37,348 nt of DNA from JBDSKH01 sp050245915 (GCA_050245915.1 JBFWWZ010000029.1:1-37348); one strand, 5' to 3'; positions 1 to 8,253 are shown, numbered from the stretch's first letter. The notes: generated by a model from the sequence alone, not told the origin. A program made the numbers and translations.

Positions 1-2
1 AA

Positions 3-104
3 GGACGCAGCCGACGCGAGATCCGCCGCTGCATCAAGCGCTACCTCGCCCGACACCTCTATCGGACCCTCAACGCCCTCTACGCCGCACCCGAGACAAG
101 TTGA
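3..104 (+). pseudogene. IS110-type transposase, C-terminal end only (runs off the window)
   Basis: Frame 3 is open from the window edge to a TGA at 102-104. It encodes a basic tail containing REIRRCIKRYLARHLYRTL, which resembles the C-terminus of IS110/IS1111-family transposases (the R-C-[IL]-K-R-Y-[LV]-A-R pattern). Only 33 residues are visible, so the start, the DEDD catalytic part and intactness cannot be judged. It may be a whole gene cut by the window edge or a remnant. Its presence fits the mobile-element character of the next 8 kb. Confidence 0.55.
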
Positions 105-304
105 CAAACATAGAAGCGTCGAAAGCCGGGCACGGAGCCCGCGCAGCGAACTACGATCGGCGGACCGGGAGCAACTCGATCGGGAACGCCAGCTAGTCCA
201 GCTCCAGTCGCTCGATGTTTGTGATCATGTGCCGCGAGAGTCTGGGCGGACCGGTCTCATGGCGGTCCTTACACCGCACTGAATGTCGGCCCCATCAGAT
301 ATTG
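105..304. other. Intergenic stretch behind the IS110-type tail, no gene recognised
   Basis: About 200 bases between the transposase tail and the preferred start of the next gene. One frame reads a short run rich in Arg, Glu and Gln without a convincing start codon or ribosome binding site, perhaps debris of an older gene. The right end of the IS110-type element should lie here, but this family has short or no inverted repeats and I could not place it. Confidence 0.3.
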
Positions 305-838
305 ATGGCAGCGACGGAAGGGCTCACCATTACTCAACAGCCAGAGCACAACGAAGTCGCGGAAGCGATCGATGAGTTCCTGCTACGCGATCGCTTCGAC
401 GAACTGGCGCTTACCGACCAGCGCAAGTACGAAGCCTGGTACGCGACCTACCTGACGAGCGCCGCGCTTGCCGCCGGTGGCGAACCGGTCGAGTACGCCT
501 ACGCGAACTTCGCGCCCTCGATGTCGGACATCCGGATCACCGTGTTCACACCCAAGCTTGTAATGGTCGCGCACATCGATACCGAGTTCGACGGCGTTCC
601 GGTGGTACGAACCATTCCCCGCCGCAGCTTGCAAACGATGGAACTGAGCGCGTCCGAGCGCATCGACTCGAGGGACCGTCGGTCCCACGAGTGGCCCGGC
701 TCGATCGTGCTAAAGCTCCACTACCAAGATCTCAAGGATCCCATCGAAATAGTCGGCGAAGGGGTGAACGTCTACCGCGTCAGCGAACCGTCCGCGCTTG
801 TCAGACTCGTCAAAGCACTGAGCGCGGACTTGAGCTAA
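305..838 (+). CDS. Hypothetical protein, about 177 residues
   Basis: I do not recognise this family. The frame is open from 215, but the first 30 residues of that longer version look like random coding and end at ATG 305, where an acidic, ordinary protein begins (MAATEGLTITQQPE...). No strong ribosome binding site marks either start. The product is soluble, with alternating acidic helices and beta-like stretches and no membrane segment. Its TAA stop overlaps the TAG stop of the leftward gene at 835 tail to tail. It stands alone on the plus strand inside the mobile element. It could be an element-specific accessory protein; the function is unknown. Confidence 0.55.
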   Translation: MAATEGLTITQQPEHNEVAEAIDEFLLRDRFDELALTDQRKYEAWYATYLTSAALAAGGEPVEYAYANFAPSMSDIRITVFTPKLVMVAHIDTEFDGVPVVRTIPRRSLQTMELSASERIDSRDRRSHEWPGSIVLKLHYQDLKDPIEIVGEGVNVYRVSEPSALVRLVKALSADLS

Positions 839-1182
839 TCGGACTCCGGTCGCTCGATTGGCTGATGGCTCGCAAGCGCGGACGCTCTGATCTCGGCCTC
901 GGTGTCGCCGGCGAGTTGGTCTGCTCGGGAGATGAGCAGGTCGATCGCGACCCTAATGAGCGTGTTCTCAGTCAGTCGTGGGCCGCTGCGGGTGGCGCGA
1001 CGACGGGCGAGGATCCGAACCAATCGGGATAGGGCGATGAACTGATCATCGCGGAGCCGCGCTTCTTTTCGGGCCAGACGCCGGTAGAGCGGGGGGCGGG
1101 TCGCGGTCGTGATCAGGTGCGAACTCGCTGCACGCGGCGGGTGCGTAGCGAACGGCTTGTTGCTCGCGTCGGTCGGTGTCAT
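835..1182 (-). CDS. Small basic hypothetical protein of the mobile element, 115 residues
   Basis: The start is ATG at 1182, which overlaps the stop of the upstream gene as ATGA, so translational coupling is likely. Longer versions of the frame run antisense-like through that gene and are rejected. The C-terminal half (about residues 45-105) is helical and basic. It has a run of the type L-x-D-x-Q-F-x-A-L-x-R-L-x-R, then R-L-T-E-N-T-L-I-R-V-A-I-D-L-L, a pattern seen in small ribbon-helix-helix-like or plasmid-accessory proteins of actinobacteria. DNA binding is inferred only. It is the last gene of the leftward operon 2611-835. Confidence 0.6.
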   Translation of the reverse strand: MTPTDASNKPFATHPPRAASSHLITTATRPPLYRRLARKEARLRDDQFIALSRLVRILARRRATRSGPRLTENTLIRVAIDLLISRADQLAGDTEAEIRASALASHQPIERPESD

Positions 1183-1439
1183 TGGGGTTCCTCGGTGTAG
1201 CGCTGCAGCCGCCGGATGAACGCCTGCCGGTTCGCGTTCGGGTCGGTGATGAGGTCGGAGATGTACTGGCGGAGCTCTCGCCGATGAAGGTCGGACAGTT
1301 GCCGGAGCGGGCGCATGCACCAGTCGAGGTCTTCGTCGAGCGTGTAGCCGGGTTCGCGGTTGGCCTTGTCCGGGTAGTAAGTGAATGCCGCTACGGCGAC
1401 GCGGAAGACGGTGGCGTCGATCTGGGATCGGTCGAGCAT
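1179..1439 (-). CDS. Small hypothetical protein, 86 residues
   Basis: The preferred start is ATG at 1439, preceded on the minus strand by GAAGGGAA at a good distance. The extension to 1607 is low-complexity Pro/Arg/His and is not convincing. The protein is acidic to neutral and helical (MLDRSQIDATVFRVAVAAF...), ending in a basic R-R-L-Q-R-Y segment. No family recognised. It overlaps its downstream neighbour by ATGA and lies about 165 bases below the repeat-protein gene. The three leftward genes probably form one transcript of the mobile element. Confidence 0.6.
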   Translation of the reverse strand: MLDRSQIDATVFRVAVAAFTYYPDKANREPGYTLDEDLDWCMRPLRQLSDLHRRELRQYISDLITDPNANRQAFIRRLQRYTEEPQ

Positions 1440-1603
1440 GGTGCGGATTCCCTTCGGTGGATGCTGGATGTGATGTTCCGCGACGTGGGCCGCGGTCGCT
1501 GTTAGCGGATGGAAGTTGGGGGGTTGGAGGCTGTCGCTCCGGTTGGGAGGGGCGGGCCACGCGCGCCGTCGTCGCGAGTGCGGGCCGGGGCTGATCGGAG
1601 TGT

Positions 1604-2611
1604 TCACAGGCTGAGTCCTTCCGCTGACGGCGCCGAGATGGGCGGGAGTTGAGGAGCGGGGTTTCGTGGCGTGCGCGGCGCGACGCGGAGTCGCCCGTTG
1701 ATCTGGCGGGCGATGGCGTCCATGCGTTCCTCTTCTACGTGGTTGCGGTTGACGACGTGCGTGCCGGTCTCTGGGTTCCGCAGCGCGTATTGGGTGGCCC
1801 GGATTCGGGCGGTTTCGCGGTGAAAGGCGTCGATGAGTTCGGGCGGGGTGCGCAGTTCGGCTTCGAGCTGCTCACGGAGTTGGGGTGTCAGCGGGCGCGA
1901 GAAGAACGCATCTGCCGCACGTGCGTTCTCACGGCGATCGGCCGGGGTGAGTCGATGCAGTCGCTGCACGGGCAGCCCGACGGTGATGCGGCGCTGTTCG
2001 CGTTGACGCCAGCGGCGCTGCTTGATGAGCAGTTCGTCGCGGTGCTCCTGGTGGTATCGGCGCGAGTAGACGCGTCGTTCTTCGGCATGCCGCTGGTAGT
2101 ACCGCTGGGCTGCAGTTTGCTTCTTGGTGGGGTCGATCCGGTTCTTCTCGCGCAGGCGGGCGTTGATCTGGTCGCGGTTGCGGTCGCGCCATGCTTGCTT
2201 CTGCCTGCGCCTATGCTCCCGGTACCCGTCGGGATCGGCGGCGCGCCGCTGTGCATTGCGTTCGCGCGCTTTGGCCCGACTTGCTTCGATATCGGCGTGG
2301 TATCGCTCGCGCGAGTATGCGGCCTTCTTGATTCGGCGTTCTTCGGCGGTCCGTGCCTCGGCTGCCTTGCGGCGCATGTGGTCGCGATTGGCTGCACGCG
2401 CCTGCTCGAGATTCTGTTCACGCCAGCGCCGCCGGTATGCGGCGATCTCGTCCGCGTGCTCGGCGCGGTACTTCCGCGTGTACTCGGCCCGCTGCTCGCG
2501 ATGCTCGTCGCGATACCGGCGTCCGTAGGCCGCCCGTTGCTTGGCGTGCTTCTGCCGATAGCGACGTGCCGACTCCAGTCGGCGCGCTCGGTCCGCGTCC
2601 TCCTGCGCCAT
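1604..2611 (-). CDS. Highly basic protein with 15-residue Tyr/Arg repeats, 335 residues
   Basis: The start is ATG at 2611, because GGAGGTGA lies directly upstream; the TTG start 12 bases earlier overlaps that ribosome binding site. The N-terminal half consists of 15-residue units of the form Y-R-x-[KE]-H-x-[EK]-x-x-x-x-Y-x-R-R, three nearly perfect (about residues 18-62), two more near 165-195, and eroded copies between. The C-terminal 100 residues are less repetitive and contain a predicted helix pair. There is no signal peptide or membrane segment. Such Arg/Tyr repeats occur beside nuclease domains in phage and plasmid proteins, but I see no HNH, GIY-YIG or relaxase motif here. A nucleic-acid-coating or DNA-processing role is inference. 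It is the first gene of the leftward operon. Confidence 0.7.
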   Translation of the reverse strand: MAQEDADRARRLESARRYRQKHAKQRAAYGRRYRDEHREQRAEYTRKYRAEHADEIAAYRRRWREQNLEQARAANRDHMRRKAAEARTAEERRIKKAAYSRERYHADIEASRAKARERNAQRRAADPDGYREHRRRQKQAWRDRNRDQINARLREKNRIDPTKKQTAAQRYYQRHAEERRVYSRRYHQEHRDELLIKQRRWRQREQRRITVGLPVQRLHRLTPADRRENARAADAFFSRPLTPQLREQLEAELRTPPELIDAFHRETARIRATQYALRNPETGTHVVNRNHVEEERMDAIARQINGRLRVAPRTPRNPAPQLPPISAPSAEGLSL

Positions 2612-2738
2612 CGTCACCTCCAATTGCTATTCCATGTCTGTAATTGACACGAGCGAACCAGAAGTGTAGAACTGTGTCAAGTAATCGCAATAGCGATACC
2701 GTGACGCGGAAAGGCATACTGAGGAGGTGAAGATCGAC
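2612..2738. promoter_or_regulatory. Divergent control region between the repeat-protein operon and the excision/integration genes
   Basis: On the plus strand TTGACA (2644-2649), a 17-base spacer and TAGAAC (2667-2672) form a plausible sigma-70-type promoter for the HTH gene. The same TTGACAC heptamer occurs inverted at 2674-2680 (GTGTCAA), so two -35-like boxes face each other. A second dyad, ATCGC-AATA-GCGAT at 2684-2697, lies just downstream of the proposed start of transcription and could be an operator for the HTH protein. AGGAGGTGA at 2722-2730 is the ribosome binding site that favours GTG 2739. Confidence 0.5.
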
Positions 2739-3326
2739 GTGCGTACACCCGACGGCCAGCGCATGACGTGGAAACACGCCACGCTGCCGCTCGGGTCCGC
2801 GTTACGGATCGCCCCAGCGTTCACCGCCACCGCGACCGCCAACGACATCTCCGTCGAGACCACGATCAGCGCGATCTATGCGGCCGCTGTCGGCCGCTAC
2901 CGGATCACAACTACCTCGCACCGCGCAGTCGGCACTGACGGGGAGATCACCTCCGCCGTGCTTCGTCAGGTACGACTCGGCGAACTGCTCTCCGCCGCTG
3001 TTCCGTTGTGCGTGACCGTGGAGTTCGAGGGCAAGCAGCGCAGCGTCCACGACCTGCTCGAACAGGATGGTCGGGTCCTGCCCGCATGGATGGCGACGGC
3101 CGCGGCCAAGGCGGGTCCGACCACAGACACGCTCGAACTCGTACAACTCGTCTACGGAGTCTCGGCGCTCGCCGCCGTGGCCCCGATGCGCGCCGTCGCC
3201 ACCGAGTTCGCTATCCCCGAGCGCACCGCAACGCACTGGATCACCAAGGCCCGCAAGGCTGGCCTGCTCGACGGAATTTCGTACCCCGTCGGTCGCCAGC
3301 CAGATGAGCAGCCCCGAACCCACTAA
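2739..3326 (+). CDS. Helix-turn-helix protein of the mobile element
   Basis: The frame opens at GTG 2727, but that codon is inside the ribosome binding site AGGAGGTGA, so GTG 2739 is the better start (195 residues). The C-terminal part (about residues 145-185) has a helix-turn-helix look: ...MRAVATEFAIPERTATHWI followed by T-K-A-R-K-A-G-L-L, typical of proteins that recognise DNA with a small C-terminal domain. The N-terminal 130 residues are mixed alpha/beta and unassigned. It overlaps the excisionase-like gene by 23 bases and is followed by the integrase, so a role in controlling excision or element gene expression is likely but inferred. Confidence 0.65.
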   Translation: MRTPDGQRMTWKHATLPLGSALRIAPAFTATATANDISVETTISAIYAAAVGRYRITTTSHRAVGTDGEITSAVLRQVRLGELLSAAVPLCVTVEFEGKQRSVHDLLEQDGRVLPAWMATAAAKAGPTTDTLELVQLVYGVSALAAVAPMRAVATEFAIPERTATHWITKARKAGLLDGISYPVGRQPDEQPRTH

Positions 3327-3537
3327 CCCCGGAACAAGCCATCCGCCCATCGAAGGGCGCAACGGCAGCCTCTTCTACTCCGAAACCGAGGCGGCCGCAC
3401 GCCTCGGCCTTCACCGCACAACCCTCCGCGCACTCGCACTCGCCGGCCGGGCACCCGTCGAGCCGATCCCGCTGACCGAGCATCGCCGTGTCTACCGGCG
3501 CACCGACATCCACCGTCTTGCCGGCCTCCAACCCTGA
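3304..3537 (+). CDS. Excisionase-like small helix-turn-helix protein, 77 residues
   Basis: The start is ATG 3304 inside the end of the upstream gene. Residues about 25-75 match the winged-helix DNA-binding type of excisionases and MerR-like HTH_17 proteins: F-Y-S-E-T-E-A-A-A-R-L-G-L-H-R-T-T-L, then a basic R-R-V-Y-R-R segment. Proteins of this size immediately 5' to a tyrosine integrase normally act as recombination directionality factors or transcriptional switches. The gap to the integrase is 15 bases. No strong ribosome binding site is seen, consistent with coupling to the upstream gene. Confidence 0.7.
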   Translation: MSSPEPTNPGTSHPPIEGRNGSLFYSETEAAARLGLHRTTLRALALAGRAPVEPIPLTEHRRVYRRTDIHRLAGLQP

Positions 3538-3552
3538 CGCGGGAACATCAGC

Positions 3553-4740
3553 ATGGGAAGCGTCAAGCCATACGAGACGGCGAAGGGCCGCCGGTACCGC
3601 GCCCAATACCGCCGCCCCGACCAGCGCCTCACTCAGAAGCGGGGATTCAAGACCAAGCGCGAAGCCGAGCTATTCCTCGCGACGGTGGAGGTCGATGTCG
3701 CCCAGGGGCGCTACATCGACCCGTCGGTAGCCCGGGTGACTGTTGCGGATTGGATGCAGATCTGGCTTGCCGCGCGGGGCGACTTACGGGCGACAACCCG
3801 AAGCCGGGTGACGCAGATCATCCAGAAGCACATCGAGCCCGAGCTGGGTCGGATCCAGATCGGCAACCTGACGCGGCTAAAGGTGCAGGAATGGGCGACC
3901 GCGCTGCCGGGCGCGCCGGCAACCGTGCGCAAGACCGCGAATGTCCTGTCCGGCGCCCTCCGCTTCGCCGTGGAGGACGGGCGGCTGCCCTCGAATCCGG
4001 CACAGCGGTTGAAGCTGCCGAAGGTCGTCAAGGCCGCGAAGCTGTACCTCTCCCACGAGCAGGTGGCGGCGCTCGCCCGTTCGGTCGGCGAGATCTCCGG
4101 CGGCTTCCAGCACGGCTACCATCTGATCGTTCTCGTGCTGGCCTATTGCGGGCTCCGCTGGGGCGAGCTTTCTGGGCTCCGGGTATCCGACGTGGACCTC
4201 GCCAAGCGGCGCCTGACCATCCGGCAGACCGTGGTCGCCGACCGCGGCTACCAGCGGATCGAGGCGCCGAAGGACTACGAGCACCGCTCGATCCCGATTC
4301 CCCAGTTCCTTTGCCGCCCAATCGCCGCACAGATCGCGGCCCGCGGACCCGACGAGCCCGTGTTCTACGGGATCCGCACGAAGACCTGGCTGCGCAACCA
4401 CGTCTTCCGAGTCGGTTGGTTCGACCCGGCGGCCGCAGCAGCTGGCCTCAAGGGACTCACCCCGCACGAGCTGCGGCACACGGCCGCCAGCCTGGCGGTC
4501 TCGGCGGGCGCGAACGTTAAGGCCGTGCAGCGCATCCTCGGCCACGCTTCTGCCGCCGTGACGCTGGATGTCTACGCGGACCTCTTTGACGAGGACCTCG
4601 ATACGGTCGGGGCGTCGCTGGACCGCGCCGCGATGCAGACCTCGATCGCGGACGTGATCGCGGATCGACGTCCGCCCTCCTGGGAGCATCTGCCTTCGCT
4701 GCCCGACCCCCAGCCGCCCCTGGCAGGGCCAGGGATATGA
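3553..4740 (+). CDS. Tyrosine recombinase integrase, 395 residues
   Basis: It catalyses site-specific insertion and excision of the element. Domains in order: an N-terminal AP2-like arm-binding region (about residues 1-50, basic, containing G-F-K-T-K-R-E-A-E), a SAM-like core-binding domain (62-150), and the catalytic domain (165-350). Catalytic residues visible are R202 (CGLRWGE), K240, H305 and R308 (HELRH), H331 (ILGH) and nucleophile Y341 (VYADLF). The length is normal for phage/ICE-type integrases and all key residues are present, so it looks functional. Start at ATG 3553. It points toward the tRNA-Glu gene 3.8 kb downstream, the likely attachment site, with two cargo genes in between. 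The Pro-rich tail after residue 370 is unremarkable. Confidence 0.92.
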   Translation: MGSVKPYETAKGRRYRAQYRRPDQRLTQKRGFKTKREAELFLATVEVDVAQGRYIDPSVARVTVADWMQIWLAARGDLRATTRSRVTQIIQKHIEPELGRIQIGNLTRLKVQEWATALPGAPATVRKTANVLSGALRFAVEDGRLPSNPAQRLKLPKVVKAAKLYLSHEQVAALARSVGEISGGFQHGYHLIVLVLAYCGLRWGELSGLRVSDVDLAKRRLTIRQTVVADRGYQRIEAPKDYEHRSIPIPQFLCRPIAAQIAARGPDEPVFYGIRTKTWLRNHVFRVGWFDPAAAAAGLKGLTPHELRHTAASLAVSAGANVKAVQRILGHASAAVTLDVYADLFDEDLDTVGASLDRAAMQTSIADVIADRRPPSWEHLPSLPDPQPPLAGPGI

Positions 4741-4834
4741 CCTGAACCGTCTCGGTTGTGGGAGCGGGCGGACTAAAGAAATCGGCGCAGTTCCTCGGCG
4801 ACGCGGTCGGACTCGCCGGAGTTGTGGGGGCCAT

Positions 4835-6343
4835 GTGAAACCGTCACAGCTGTACTCTCCGATTATGCCGATGGGCGTCGACTTGGATCGCCTACGCGGG
4901 CTGCTCGCGCGCGGCGCAGAGGCGGATGATCTCGATTTCAAGGCGACGTGGGATCCGCGACCGAAGTCCGACCTCATCGAGCTGTGCAAAGACATCGCCG
5001 CGATGGAATCCCTTCCCGACGGTGGCTACATCGTCGTAGGCGCTGACGATCACGGGTCGCCGAGCGGCATGTTCGCACCCGAAGCTGCCCGCGACTTCGA
5101 TGAGCAGAAGGTCCGATCCAAGGTGGCCGCTGTGCTGGGCGAGCCCATCGACCTAAGCGCAGCCCTCCACCGCATCGAGTCCAACGACTTCCTCTTGATC
5201 GGCGTTGGCCCGAATTGGGATGGCATGCGGATCATGTCGAAAGACGGCGAGTACGAGAACAAGACCGTCTGGCGCGCCGGCGATGTGTTCGTGCGTCGCG
5301 GCACCTCCAGCGTTCGATGGAATCAGCACGAAGCACGCGGCATCATCGAGCGAGTCATCGCGGCCCGCAAGGAGGAATGGCGACGAGACATCTTCGAGAC
5401 GATCCGCGTCGCAACCCCCGCCTTCGAGCCGGGCGGGTTCGTCAACGTGAACGTCGAGATGCCAGCTGAGTCGTTCGGCGCGGCAGTCACGGAGCTGATC
5501 CGCCGCGGCGACGAAGTCGGCCTCGATCTCCTCCTGCGGAAGACGATCAGCAACGCCGTCACTGTCGTCGATGCTGCCACGGGGAAGGACGCTAGGGCTG
5601 TCGCGTCTGAACTAGGTCATCAGCTCGACCGGCTCGACATCATCGCTGCGCTCACCGCGCGCTACTCAGCAGGCACAACCTTTTCCCGAGCGATCGAGGG
5701 TTGCCGGGAGATCTACGAAGCGGCCGATGAAGACTTCGTCAGCCAGCCGCGCCGGTTCCCGCTCGGCCACAAGGAAGTGCTGATGCACCTCTATGCCCTC
5801 GGCGCTGTTCTCGTGCAGGAAAAGCAGTGGGAGAACTTGGCGGCCCTGGTCCGCCTCACTCCCATTAGTACGCACAATGGCTACTGGACGTCGCTGCTTC
5901 GGAAGGCCGAAGTCATGGTCGCCCGAGCTGAGCTCCTGAAGGACGAAGAAGGCACGCGAAGCGGCGTCATCGAGGCCGCCAAACCCGTAGCCGCCCACCT
6001 CTTCGACCTGCTCGGCGACGGTCAAGCGCGAGATCTCACGAATCTGCTGGTTGAGTTCGACGTCTACCGCGGCATCGCTAACGCCGGCAAGGACGAGAAC
6101 GACAGGCTCGGCGCGTACACCAACTTCGCCCTCTACCACTCGGCAAGGGCCGAGCCCGCGTTCCTCACCCTGCTGGATGACCCCGTCGCGCGCACAGCGC
6201 TCTTTGACGGCACCGACGATCAACTCTCGGCTGTGTACCGGCACATGAACAGTGCGGCAATACGTGAAGCCTTCGCCTACAACGGCTGGGACGGCTTCGA
6301 GAATCCACGCCTCGTATCCTTCGCAGGGAAAGCCGAAGACTAA
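4835..6343 (+). CDS. AlbA_2 (Schlafen-like) domain protein, putative defence gene
   Basis: The N-terminal 170 residues fit the AlbA_2/divergent-AAA_4 putative nucleic-acid-binding domain: L-D-F-K-A-T-W near 33-39, G-G-Y-I-V-V-G-A-D-D-H-G at 63-74, and a V-W-R-A-G-D-V-F-V-R-R-G strand pair near 145-155. The remaining 330 residues are helical with no recognised domain; no Walker motifs are visible. GTG 4835 is taken as the start, and ATG 4865 or 4871 are alternatives. It lies 94 bases after the integrase and about 150 bases before a PD-(D/E)xK protein on the same strand, so the two could be co-expressed. AlbA_2/Schlafen proteins occur in several antiphage islands. A defence role here is inference from domain and location. 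Confidence 0.75.
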   Translation: MKPSQLYSPIMPMGVDLDRLRGLLARGAEADDLDFKATWDPRPKSDLIELCKDIAAMESLPDGGYIVVGADDHGSPSGMFAPEAARDFDEQKVRSKVAAVLGEPIDLSAALHRIESNDFLLIGVGPNWDGMRIMSKDGEYENKTVWRAGDVFVRRGTSSVRWNQHEARGIIERVIAARKEEWRRDIFETIRVATPAFEPGGFVNVNVEMPAESFGAAVTELIRRGDEVGLDLLLRKTISNAVTVVDAATGKDARAVASELGHQLDRLDIIAALTARYSAGTTFSRAIEGCREIYEAADEDFVSQPRRFPLGHKEVLMHLYALGAVLVQEKQWENLAALVRLTPISTHNGYWTSLLRKAEVMVARAELLKDEEGTRSGVIEAAKPVAAHLFDLLGDGQARDLTNLLVEFDVYRGIANAGKDENDRLGAYTNFALYHSARAEPAFLTLLDDPVARTALFDGTDDQLSAVYRHMNSAAIREAFAYNGWDGFENPRLVSFAGKAED

Positions 6344-6489
6344 TACGTCGCCCGGCACCAGGGGTCAAACGAGTCTGAGCGGCGCAACCCAAGTGGGCCG
6401 ACGTCGTGCAAGACCGATCACCTCCCACTACCTGCGATGCGAGGATGGCATTCGGGCGATGCCCAGGAGCGCGGAAGGAGGCACCCTCG

Positions 6490-8253
6490 ATGACCGCGAT
6501 TCCGTGGACCGTCGTGGACCCTGACACGATCGAGCGGATGATCGCAGTCGGGCTGTGTCGCCGACACCAGCACGCGCGGCGCATCAGACCCTCCCAGGGC
6601 GACGGTGGATTGGACGTCCTGGTACCCGCCGGGCATTCGCAGTTCCACGTCGAGGACTACGAGGTCAAGAAGTTCGCGGACGGACTCGATGATTCGCGGA
6701 AGAGCCAGATCAAGAAGTCTCTGAAGACGGCGATCGCGACCCACCAGGACACGACATCTCGGTACACCATTTCCAAGTGGTATCTGACGCTACCCATGGA
6801 TCTCACCCGCGAGCAGGAGACGTGGCTCGCAAACCTTGCTAAGGAACTCAATGCACCGTTCCCCGTCCAAGTTTTCGGGCTCACGCAGATCGAGGATCTG
6901 TTGCTTGAATCCCCCAACATCCGCGAGTACTACCTCGGCGACGGCATGGAGAAGGTTCGCGAGATCTTGAACCAGATGAGCAGCCTCACCGGGCTGCACA
7001 ATCTCACGACCGATCCGACAAAGATCGAACCTGGTGACGCGGCGACCGCCCTGGAGGACCTTCATAGGCACATCAACGCGGCGGACCCGCACTACAACTA
7101 CGACTACCAAGTAACGACAGACCTGCCCGTCATCACGCCCTGGCCCGGACTCGTCGCCAGCGTGATCGCACGAACGAGCCGTGAGGCGCCACACGTCACC
7201 TGGCATGTCTCCACTAAGTACGACAGCGCCCTGGAGGACCGTCCCATCCCGGGCAGCTATACCGTGTATCCCGAGCGTATGACTCCCGAGCAGCGCGAGG
7301 CGTGGGAACAGTGGCGGGATTACGGCACGCCCCTCACCCTAGAGGGCGACGTCGTCGACAAGCTCACTATCGGCCTCCCCGGGGGCCTCGGCGGTGACCT
7401 GCCCGCCGGTGACCACGTGGTGCGAATCGGCCCGGCTTTCGGTGAGTTCGACGATGAACCGACGGCCCGGTCCCTCTGGGTCATCGAAGACTCCGACGGC
7501 ACGCGCCTGGCCGAACGGCTCTTCTCGCTGCGCCGAACAGGACGCGGGATTGCAGGTGGCGAACATCTCCACGGGACCGATGCCGAGGGATACATCGGCG
7601 TCGATCTGTACGTGATGCTCAACACCCCGAACGGCAACTCGATGAAGGTGAAGCTCGACATGCGCGGCGACCGCTGGGTGGGTGAACCCGTGCAACGCGT
7701 CCTGCCCGCGCTGCGTTTCTGCGCGGCGTGGGGGAACAACAACATGCTGCGCCCGCAAGACGAGTTCGGCCTTCGAGTCGCCGACCAGACGCTCACTCTC
7801 ACGGGTGACTCGCCGATCCCGCCTGCCCTGGTCGCAGCTGTCGAGGACTTGGCCCGCATCAGCACTGCGGCCAAGCGAGCCATCGCACTGCCCGAGAGCA
7901 TGAAGGTTCTGGCAGATCAGAAGGGAGTAGGTCTCCGCATCATCGCGGACACCGTCGCCGGGCTGGAGCCTGATGTCGGCATCGGTGAGCTCGTCGTCTG
8001 GTACGAGGACACACCCGAAGCGCTCGACGGTCTGATGGCACACGCCGAAGCCGGGAAGCTCATCGTGCCCTGGACGATCCCCTTTCCCCTGCTCGGCGAC
8101 GATTTCGAGTTCGCGTTCAGTCTCGAGATCACCGGCGGCATAGAGCTCGTGCCTGAAGAACCGAGCGGCGTCCACGCGCAGACTCGGAAGGCCGTTCGTC
8201 TCATTCCCGCTGCGACGACCCGCGGACGTCTGCGCTGGGATTCTCCTTCGTAG
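6490..8253 (+). CDS. PD-(D/E)xK nuclease-like protein with large unknown C-terminal part, 587 residues
   Basis: Start at ATG 6490, preceded by GGAAGGAGG at 6473-6481; the frame upstream is not used. The N-terminus carries a restriction-endonuclease-like core: G-D-G-G-L-D at 37-42 (D42), then E58-V-K60 (YEVKKF), then a K-S-Q-I-K-K-S helix. This is the order found in Mrr/Cap4-type DNA endonucleases, where these residues bind metal. Residues 180-587 are a beta-rich region I cannot assign to a family; no SAVED, helicase or methylase motif is obvious. It is the last gene before the tRNA-Glu attachment region, with no methylase beside it. A DNA-degrading effector in a defence module is the best inference. 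Confidence 0.75.
   Translation: MTAIPWTVVDPDTIERMIAVGLCRRHQHARRIRPSQGDGGLDVLVPAGHSQFHVEDYEVKKFADGLDDSRKSQIKKSLKTAIATHQDTTSRYTISKWYLTLPMDLTREQETWLANLAKELNAPFPVQVFGLTQIEDLLLESPNIREYYLGDGMEKVREILNQMSSLTGLHNLTTDPTKIEPGDAATALEDLHRHINAADPHYNYDYQVTTDLPVITPWPGLVASVIARTSREAPHVTWHVSTKYDSALEDRPIPGSYTVYPERMTPEQREAWEQWRDYGTPLTLEGDVVDKLTIGLPGGLGGDLPAGDHVVRIGPAFGEFDDEPTARSLWVIEDSDGTRLAERLFSLRRTGRGIAGGEHLHGTDAEGYIGVDLYVMLNTPNGNSMKVKLDMRGDRWVGEPVQRVLPALRFCAAWGNNNMLRPQDEFGLRVADQTLTLTGDSPIPPALVAAVEDLARISTAAKRAIALPESMKVLADQKGVGLRIIADTVAGLEPDVGIGELVVWYEDTPEALDGLMAHAEAGKLIVPWTIPFPLLGDDFEFAFSLEITGGIELVPEEPSGVHAQTRKAVRLIPAATTRGRLRWDSPS

Noticed and set aside
1591..2611. CRISPR array suspected from the short periodic repeats
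   Set aside because: The period lies inside a coding frame (15 codons), copies are degenerate at DNA level and there are no unique spacers. No CRISPR array was seen anywhere in the window.
1649..2647. Hydrophobic 332-codon plus-strand frame opposite the repeat protein
   Set aside because: It looks membrane-like only because its complement is Arg-rich; no ribosome binding site. The minus-strand gene has GGAGGTGA and a regular repeat.
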